A DNA stretch of 64,000 nucleotides from Limnoperna fortunei (lineage: Eukaryota; Mollusca; Bivalvia; Mytilida; Modiolidae), in contig OX104112.1 in NCBI GenBank assembly GCA_944474755.1, positions 23,772,460 to 23,836,459 on the forward strand, written 5' to 3'. The position numbers were made by a program, and so were the translations under genes. Below are positions 57,641 through 64,000 of the stretch, piece by piece. The notes beneath the pieces were generated by a model, which saw only the letters and a list, made by a program, of their open reading frames with translations, did not search any database and was not told the DNA's origin. Each line of letters starts with the position of its first letter. The stretch's first letter is position 1.

Positions 57641-59439
57641 AATTCTTATACTAATGAAAGCATATATCTAATGAAATTTAAGAAAAAAAAGGCAAAATAC
57701 AAAATCAGTAACACTGAAAATGTGTTGGGGTAAGGTACCTTAACTTTTTTCTTTCAGAAATATCGATTTGGTTAAATGTTCGTTGAATAACTAATTGAAT
57801 GTTTATTTTACGTCCAACGAGCATTATTTCTGATATATTCAGAATGAGAACAAGAGAACAAACAATAAATGAACGGATTTGGTGGGAAAACAAAAAAAGA
57901 GCGAGCTAAAAAAAATTTAAAACAAAACAGATAACAGTTGAAGGATGATATGGAGAAAAAATGCATACATTAGTCATTGTTTTTATGGTAACTATTTGAT
58001 CTTACATATATTCCTCTCGTCATAGGAGCACGCAATTGCATTTAAAAAAGTGATGAATAAAATAAATTAACAGATAACACAAAAATCTGTGAATGATAAT
58101 CAGATTGAACATTCACTGATTTAAGGCCAGATTAATAGCAATCTGTATTAGTTTGTAGCTTACCGTTTTGTAACCTTGGACATACGTATGTTAAAACTTT
58201 GACCACGAATCAAACCGCAGCACATCCTTACTGAATAGTAAATTAAAGTACTGTTCTGTAGTAAATCCGTACCTATTCGTAGGCCCAATGTGATGATCAT
58301 TTATCATAATAGGTCCTTGTCGCTTCATTCCTTACTTTTCCGTATCGGACCGTTCTTATTCGTACTGACACTTTCCTTTACCAACATTTACTACTGTTAT
58401 ACTTAAATGCCTATTTCCGTAGTCTGTTATGGATCCGATACAGATGCACCCCGGAATTACTTCGGGTTTTGACGGACCTCACAAGTATAATTTAGGAAAG
58501 TGCCTTTTAGCAACATTAGTGTTACGGTACGACAACTGTTTTCTATGTACCAGTAACAGGTTATCAGATTGTGTACCACTACATAAAGTACAACAGTGAA
58601 TACTACATTGTGTTCTGATTTGGTCATTAGGTGTAACGTGTTTACAATGTTTTGTCTGTAAGCTTCTGCATAAATGAAGTTTTTAAAAGTGGTAAAATTT
58701 TCCTAAGATCTTGCAATGTAAAATTTTGGTAATTTTCACTGCATTAGAAAATGCATGTGTAAAAGTGGACGAGACCCAAAATGTTCTAACTTGCAAAAAA
58801 AAAAGAATTGGTCACAGATATATGTGACATATATTTTTTTTAATGTTGAAAGAAAGTTTATTAATTTCCTAGTCAGGTAAATGCTGATCCATGTTAGAAA
58901 GGTATGCAAATCACAGAAGTGTTAGTATTTTCGACTTAAGCCAAAACATTTACTACTAACCTTCAGTTTTCTTTTAAATGGAAAAACAATTTTAGATTTT
59001 TAGGACTGGGTTGCGGACCGACAATCCAAAGGTTTGTTATTCAGAAGATTTATTGTACCGAAGATCTAAAGGTTTGAGCTATCAGTTTCCCGAAGGTTCA
59101 ATGCAACGTTGCATTGCAAAAATATATCTATAATAGTTTGTTTAGTCTTAAAAAGTCGCAGCTTTGAGGAATAACCAATATTTTTAAATTAAACTACAAT
59201 ATATACTAAAAAGAAAGTATTTACCCGACTTTTTCTAATATGGAAAACTTGTTTGATACAAATAAAGCAGTCTGTTAATATTTCGCCTTAATACAATCTC
59301 GTGATACAGTTCAAAGTTTTACTGATAACTTAATTGATTAGTGTGCGCGTTATCAACAAATTTACAGACGTTTTGTCATTTTTGGTAATATATGATGTGT
59401 GCATTTAAATTATATTTTGTAACTGTTTGTTATGTAAGG
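57641..59439. other. long non-coding stretch
   Basis: No gene recognised. AAAGGTTTG words preceded by CCGACAATC or CCGAAGATC (59020-59075) hint at a decayed repeat. Confidence 0.4.
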
Positions 59440-60102
59440 GAGTCCAGGAAATACCCATTAACCAAACCTTGCCAAGGAATGTAACTCAAAAACTTTTTAT
59501 CAAACAGTTTTAGAACCATGAAGGTTTTGATGAGAATAGGTATTGATGAGAATAGTTTTTTTCCTCTTTTATTGTCTGCTTCTATCTTTAATGGTTCCCG
59601 AGGTGTAATGATAATAAGATTGGAGGCCTAAGATTGTGGTAACTTCTGACCCTGAGATTATCTTTAAGGACATGTCACAGGACGACAAATGGTGAAAACT
59701 CTAAGGTGTTTTTAACTTGAGGTTTGTGAGTTTTGGTTGTAAGCAGAGTCCTTAAAATATCCAAGGGATGCCCCTCGTCTCCGCTTGTCATAAATTTTAG
59801 CCAAATTATGTCATTTAGTTGTCTAAGAAGTTCCTTAACATTTCACAGTTTTCAGTTTTCTTCTATCTGGTATAATTCCAGAGTATACGCGATAACAAGG
59901 TTTTCGGTGTTAGGGGCGATAGCTCCTTTCGGTTTCACTGGGTGAATTCTTAATAGACTTGTCAATAATCATGACGCGAAAGACCAAATTGATATATTGC
60001 GTACGTTTTAAGCTGTTTGGTTTTCAAATTGCGGATAAAATGAGAAAAATAATAAAAGTAAAAACAAGAAGGTATCCTCACAGGAAGTGGGAAAGACCTT
60101 AA
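59440..60102 (-). mobile_element. hairpin-ended element, inverted copy
   Basis: The reverse complement matches 60318-60990 over most of its length, for example CACCGAAAACCTTGTTATCG, CCATTTGTCGTCCTGTGACA and TTAGGCCTCCAATCTT. Its hairpin end (60069-60102, GGTATCCTCACAGGAAGTGG / GAAAGACC) faces the other copy. Non-coding. Confidence 0.85.
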
Positions 60103-60317
60103 TTCATTATACAAATAATTCGTAAATTGATAGCTGTTGTTATTACCTAATACAATAAATAAACGTTTTAAATATTATTTATTTTCAACCATTTTATTCA
60201 TAAACATTTCTCTCAGTCAATATAATGGCGATCTATTGATCGTTGACTTTTTGACCACACTCTTTGATTGGAAAAACATATATTTATAAGACGATCTGCG
60301 TCATTCGCGTATTCATT

Positions 60318-61435
60318 AAGGTCTCCCACTTCCAGTGGGAAGACCTAATTGTTTTTGTTCGGATTATTTTTCTTTTTTTTTTCTTTTTTTTTCCGCCAAC
60401 TTTCAAAACCAAACAGTTTAAAAAGTACGCGACATATCTTTTTGGTCTTTCACGACAAGTTTTGGGCACTGAAAGTCTATTCGGAATTCACCCTGTGAAA
60501 TCGAAACATTTTTCTTTACGGAGTTATCTGCCCAAACACCGAAAACCTTGTTATCGCGTAATCTCTGGAACTATAACAGATACAAGAAAACTTAAAAGTG
60601 ACAAATGTTAAGGAACTTTTGGGACAACTTTATGACATATTTTGGCTAAAATTTTCTGACTAGCGAAGGCGAGCGGTATACCTTGAATGTTTCAAGGACT
60701 CCGCTTATCACAAAAACTCACAAACCGTAAGTCGAAATCAGGAAAAGTCTTCACCATTTGTCGTCCTGTGACACGTCCTTAAATAAAATCTCAAAGTTAA
60801 AGTTCACAAGTGACCTCGACCTTAGGCCTCCAATCTTGTTATCATTACAACTCAAAAACTATAACAGATATAAGAAGACAATAATGGGAAAATACTCCTC
60901 TCATCAAGGCCTTCATTTGATACATTTGGTTCGAAACTGTGCGATGAACCGTTTTCGAGTTCGGGCCCTTGACTCATTTCGGTTAATCAGTTTTTGGCAT
61001 ACAACTTGAAAACCGTTACAGATAATATAGTAAACATATAGGTTTAACATGATTACCAAATAAAGGCCTTCAATTTGAGCCCAAATTCAAAGGTCACAGG
61101 TCAAGGTCATACCATAGCAACCAGGTCACCATTACAAAAAGTCCTTAGCAACCATATATTTTGTTAATCAGGATGTTGTACTTTACTGAAATATGTCATT
61201 TTAGAACCGGAAGTGGCATTTTGTCCTTAGCAACGGCCACAAAAGTCCTTGACAACCATGTATTTTTTACTCAGGACCACAGAAATAGTCCATTCCGCCT
61301 AAAAAATGGTCCAGTTACTTATGTAGTCAAGTTCACAACAAGAGATGAAGAAAAATTAATTTCATAAAGGTATCTGGGAAAGACCTTTCTAATTGTTCTT
61401 GAACAATTAGCCCTATCTTTCCACTTGCCTTTCTT
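60318..61435 (+). mobile_element. hairpin-ended non-autonomous element
   Basis: Begins with AGGTCTCCCACTTCCAGTGG and GAAGACCT, a 12-bp-stem hairpin, then AATTGTTTTTGTTCGG and a T/C run. It ends near 61367-61435 with GGTATCTGGGAAAGACCTTT and a second self-complementary stretch (CTAATTGTTCTTGAACAATTAG). The interior is non-coding and GC-poorer towards the 3-prime end. Element class unknown. Confidence 0.75.
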
Positions 61436-61903
61436 AAAAACGCATTGAAGACTAAGACTTAACGCAGAAAATATTGACTTGTTAGAATTAACATCTTCTC
61501 CAGAGCATTTACTTATGGTATCGCTTTCCCGTCACGAACAGTAATAATGGTGATGATACCACAGTCAAAACAGTGACTGCTCGAGCACTGTCTGAAAGAC
61601 GTGTAAACATTCCGAATAACATGGTCTTTCACAATGTTAGCCATCTACATATTCATTACTATTAATCTCCAATTCAAAATTTTTTTATGTTGACTTTCGT
61701 TTTCGTTTTGAAGTGACAGTTAACTTTTAATTTCTTCACCATGTTCAATGTTGATTAAAAACAAACTGTTATTTCGTTAAGTGTGGTAATATTTTCATTT
61801 GTTGCATTTATAAATACAGTTAAATTGAAGTGTTTCATTTTAGTATATAATGTTGCTGTGGATGGGTATTAGGTAATAAAACAGTTATTGAAAGGGTGAC
61901 ATA
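61436..61903. other. non-coding spacer
   Basis: Nothing recognised. Confidence 0.4.
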
Positions 61904-63286
61904 CCGGTAGTCCAACAACCAATAGTCCGACAGCCCAATAGTCCGACAATAAATAGATCTAGACACATCGAAGACGGTTCGAGGTGAAGTCCCGTTTGAG
62001 ATTATAAAACATAAACCAGAAAAATTACTAAAACCATCAACCGTCGAGAAGCAAACTAAATGCAAAGTTGTCAAAAACGTCATAAAAACGAGGTCTGAGA
62101 AAAAGAAGTTTCATTGTATGCAGATATATTTATGGACTTTACACAGTGTATTTAATGTCTTTGTTGTTCTACATGCTGATCACAAAAACGATTATGGCAT
62201 AGCACTCACGAAGAATTGTACTTTGAAGGCTGATTTTTTTCTTCATCATAGTTGGTGGGACAGGTATAGATGTGCAAAATGATCTTAGTTCATAGGTTGG
62301 TGCATATATGTATAAAGTTTCGTGAAGATTTCATTAACTCTTCCCTTCATGCGTGTCCCTTGTGGTCCGCAGCAGAGTCCAACTTATTGTAAGAGGCGAC
62401 TATGGGGCTTTAGAATCTGACGGCTGTGCCCAGACCACGGATCAATTAAGGCGTGTACCCTAGTTGGCCTAATAGATTGATCTTCGTTTTCTTTAAAATT
62501 ACTGTTCCTTTGTTTTCTATTCCATCCTCATATTTCTCATCATTCCATGTTCATTGTCCAAATTTCTGGATTGTCGGGCGAGCTATCGCGGAAAATATTT
62601 TCGAAACAGTATTCTCAGCAAAAACTATCAAGGCCTCTTGATATTTGGAATGCAGCATCAGCGCGGAGTCCTAAACCTTGGGATTTTATTTCAGGCCTAC
62701 TTTCTGTTTAACGAAATTCGGCAGTTCTTGACATATTTTTTATGCCCACGCGACGACTTATAGTTGTACTCATGTCCGTCCGCCCTTCCGTATAAATTTC
62801 CGTCAAGCTTTTCTCAGCGTGTAATAATTGCACATGAGAATGACTTAAAACTTGGGATGGTTCAGAATGACGAAGTGTACGTCCTGAGCGACTTTCAGAC
62901 TTGGCGGACTTCTACTTCCTGTTTGGGGCCAACGGGGAAACCCGTGTCCAATAAACACATTCCTTCTTTATTTATTTTTTCTTTTACGTATTTCAGGGCG
63001 TACAAGACTAACTTACACACCCGTTAAACCTGAACGTAAATTACATTTATGAAACAAACGTACGGACGCAAAAACAGACCTAAACGCTATATATACATGT
63101 ATTCCGGTACGTTGGTGGAGCATAGAAATTATATATATTTTTTAATTATCGATTTCAGTCCGACCTAATATGTGATAATTTGTTAGACTCTTGTGGGTTG
63201 TCGGACTAGTGGGTCGTCGGACTATTAGGTTGTCGGACTAATAGGTTGTTGGACTATCGGGTTGTCGGGCCATTGGGCTGTCGAAA
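61904..63286. mobile_element. 1.4-kb element with 16-bp subrepeats as inverted ends
   Basis: Left end: three units of ATAGTCCGACAGCCCA type (61905-61950). Right end: six units of TAGGTTGTCGGACTAA type (63193-63286), in the opposite orientation. Both have a 16-bp period. The interior shows no transposase. 62360-62450 contains a GC-richer tract (GTAAGAGGCGACTATGGGGC) not seen elsewhere in the window. Confidence 0.6.
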
Positions 63287-63308
63287 TACAGCCGCTTATC
63301 CATAAAAA

Positions 63309-63396
63309 ACTGCTTACCGGCTATGGTCGAGCTTATGCTCCTTACGCAGATACGAGATACGAAAAATTATATTTTCAAATCTACAATTATTTCAAC
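63309..63396 (+). repeat. dispersed repeat shared with 24641-24720
   Basis: See that copy. Here the frame reads LLTGYGRAYAPYADTRYEKL and ends IYNYFNQ. It lies just outside the 16-bp subrepeat end. Confidence 0.5.
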
Positions 63397-63477
63397 CAAG
63401 CAGTTTTATTTGTCAGGCAAAAAAAACCTCCACCAAATTACACCGACTTTAACAAAAATTTATGTACATTTGCGTGT

Positions 63478-63648
63478 TTGAATGTCCGGAGAAGACCCCC
63501 GATTTTCGGTAGGAAAACTGGCAATCCATGTCAATTAAAATTGGAGTCGAGTGCAACCGACCCGCAGTGAGACTCGAACAATCTCGGTGTTGACAGACCA
63601 TGTAATGAATAGTAGATGAACAACCTTAACCACTCGGCCACCTATGCC
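63478..63648 (-). repeat. SINE head and body
   Basis: CGGTAGGAAAACTGGCAATC, CAATTAAAATTGGAGTCGAG, box B GAGACTCGAACAATC, box A CTTAACCACTCGGCCACC. The tail is missing. Confidence 0.88.
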
Positions 63649-63838
63649 CACACCATTATTGCTTATAAATCATTGAGAGAAACCTAACAAGTCACTTTTA
63701 GAAATTATCAGTTCAGCATAAAAAATCAAAACACAAAATTATGTTACCCAATTGAGCGTCACCACTAAGAAACTAACGAAATTAACCATGTTTTATAAAT
63801 CCTGTATACTGACTTGACTCATTGCGAGTAGGAGTATG

Positions 63839-64000
63839 GTGTTGTACTCATTTACACACGGACTGTTGTTGTACTCATTTACACACGGACTTGTTGTACT
63901 CATTTACACACGGATTGGTGTTGTACTCATTTACACACGGACTGGTGTTGTACTCATTTACACACGGACTGGTGTTGTATTTATTTATACACGGACTGGT
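63839..64000. repeat. 27-bp tandem repeat, cut by the window edge
   Basis: Unit GGTGTTGTACTCATTTACAC plus ACGGACT. Six units are visible; the third is 25 bp. The array continues beyond the window. Confidence 0.93.

Overview
The window is AT-rich, intron-bearing animal DNA. It is most likely from a bivalve mollusc or a close lophotrochozoan relative; this is inference. The support is two RING-less B-box/coiled-coil/beta-propeller (TRIM-like) genes of the kind that is expanded in bivalves, about fifteen copies of one tRNA-derived SINE, and several elements with the architecture described for bivalve 'Pearl' elements (roughly 160-180 bp core repeats, an ACAG/ACGG microsatellite and a 3-prime hairpin). 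Nothing in it is bacterial, so operons and ribosome binding sites do not apply.

Genes are few. A 555-residue TRIM-like gene lies at 3399-5066 (+). A 565-residue paralogue lies at 48746-50443 (-). A gene for a Myb/SANT-like DNA-binding protein can be put together from three exons at 53057-56141 (+) with an unbroken frame (231 residues). Weaker coding signals are a three-exon gene end at 21366-22466 (+), a possible exon at 19507-19755 (-), a small membrane-anchor ORF at 39904-40107 (+), a fragment of a HARBI1-type transposase at 32528-32678 (+), and LINE remnants at 5955-6025 (-) and 6575-7030 (+). Two broken copies of the 3-prime end of the first TRIM gene lie at 5308-5628 and 24011-24205.

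Most of the rest is repeats. From left to right: a small inverted-repeat element (1.07-1.38 kb); the first TRIM gene and its decayed 3-prime copy; a 1.15-kb inverted-repeat element split by a LINE 3-prime end between two 88-bp copies of the same sequence (6.4-7.55 kb); a Pearl-like element (9.7 kb); a TTACG/CGTAA-rich tract (10.3-11.2 kb); a hairpin-started repeat with a (CTTT)n run (11.5-12.2 kb); a 34-bp minisatellite (13.9-15.7 kb); a 22-bp minisatellite (16.2-16.7 kb); a 5.2-kb region bounded by inverted repeats whose arms are full of CCGCTT/CAGCTTAA words (18.3-23.5 kb); a 149-copy 30-bp array without a single indel (27.5-32.0 kb); a 3.75-kb foldback element filled with a 174-bp minisatellite (33.6-37.4 kb); a 41-bp array (38.9-39.3 kb); a 28-bp array in two blocks (43.4-46.15 and 47.8-48.1 kb); the second TRIM gene set among SINEs; the Myb/SANT gene; a cluster of hairpin elements (56.8-57.6 kb); two head-to-head copies of another hairpin element (59.4-61.4 kb); a 1.4-kb element with 16-bp subrepeats at its ends (61.9-63.3 kb); and a 27-bp array that runs off the right edge.

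The few genes do not form a pathway. The TRIM-like proteins are probably cytoplasmic regulators, with innate immunity the usual suggestion for bivalve relatives. The Myb/SANT protein, the HARBI1 fragment and a TAA-flanked MITE all point to past PIF/Harbinger activity. The best candidates for something not yet described are the indel-free 30-bp array, the foldback element that carries a 174-bp (58-codon) satellite, and the 5.2-kb region with satellite-like arms and possible exons inside.
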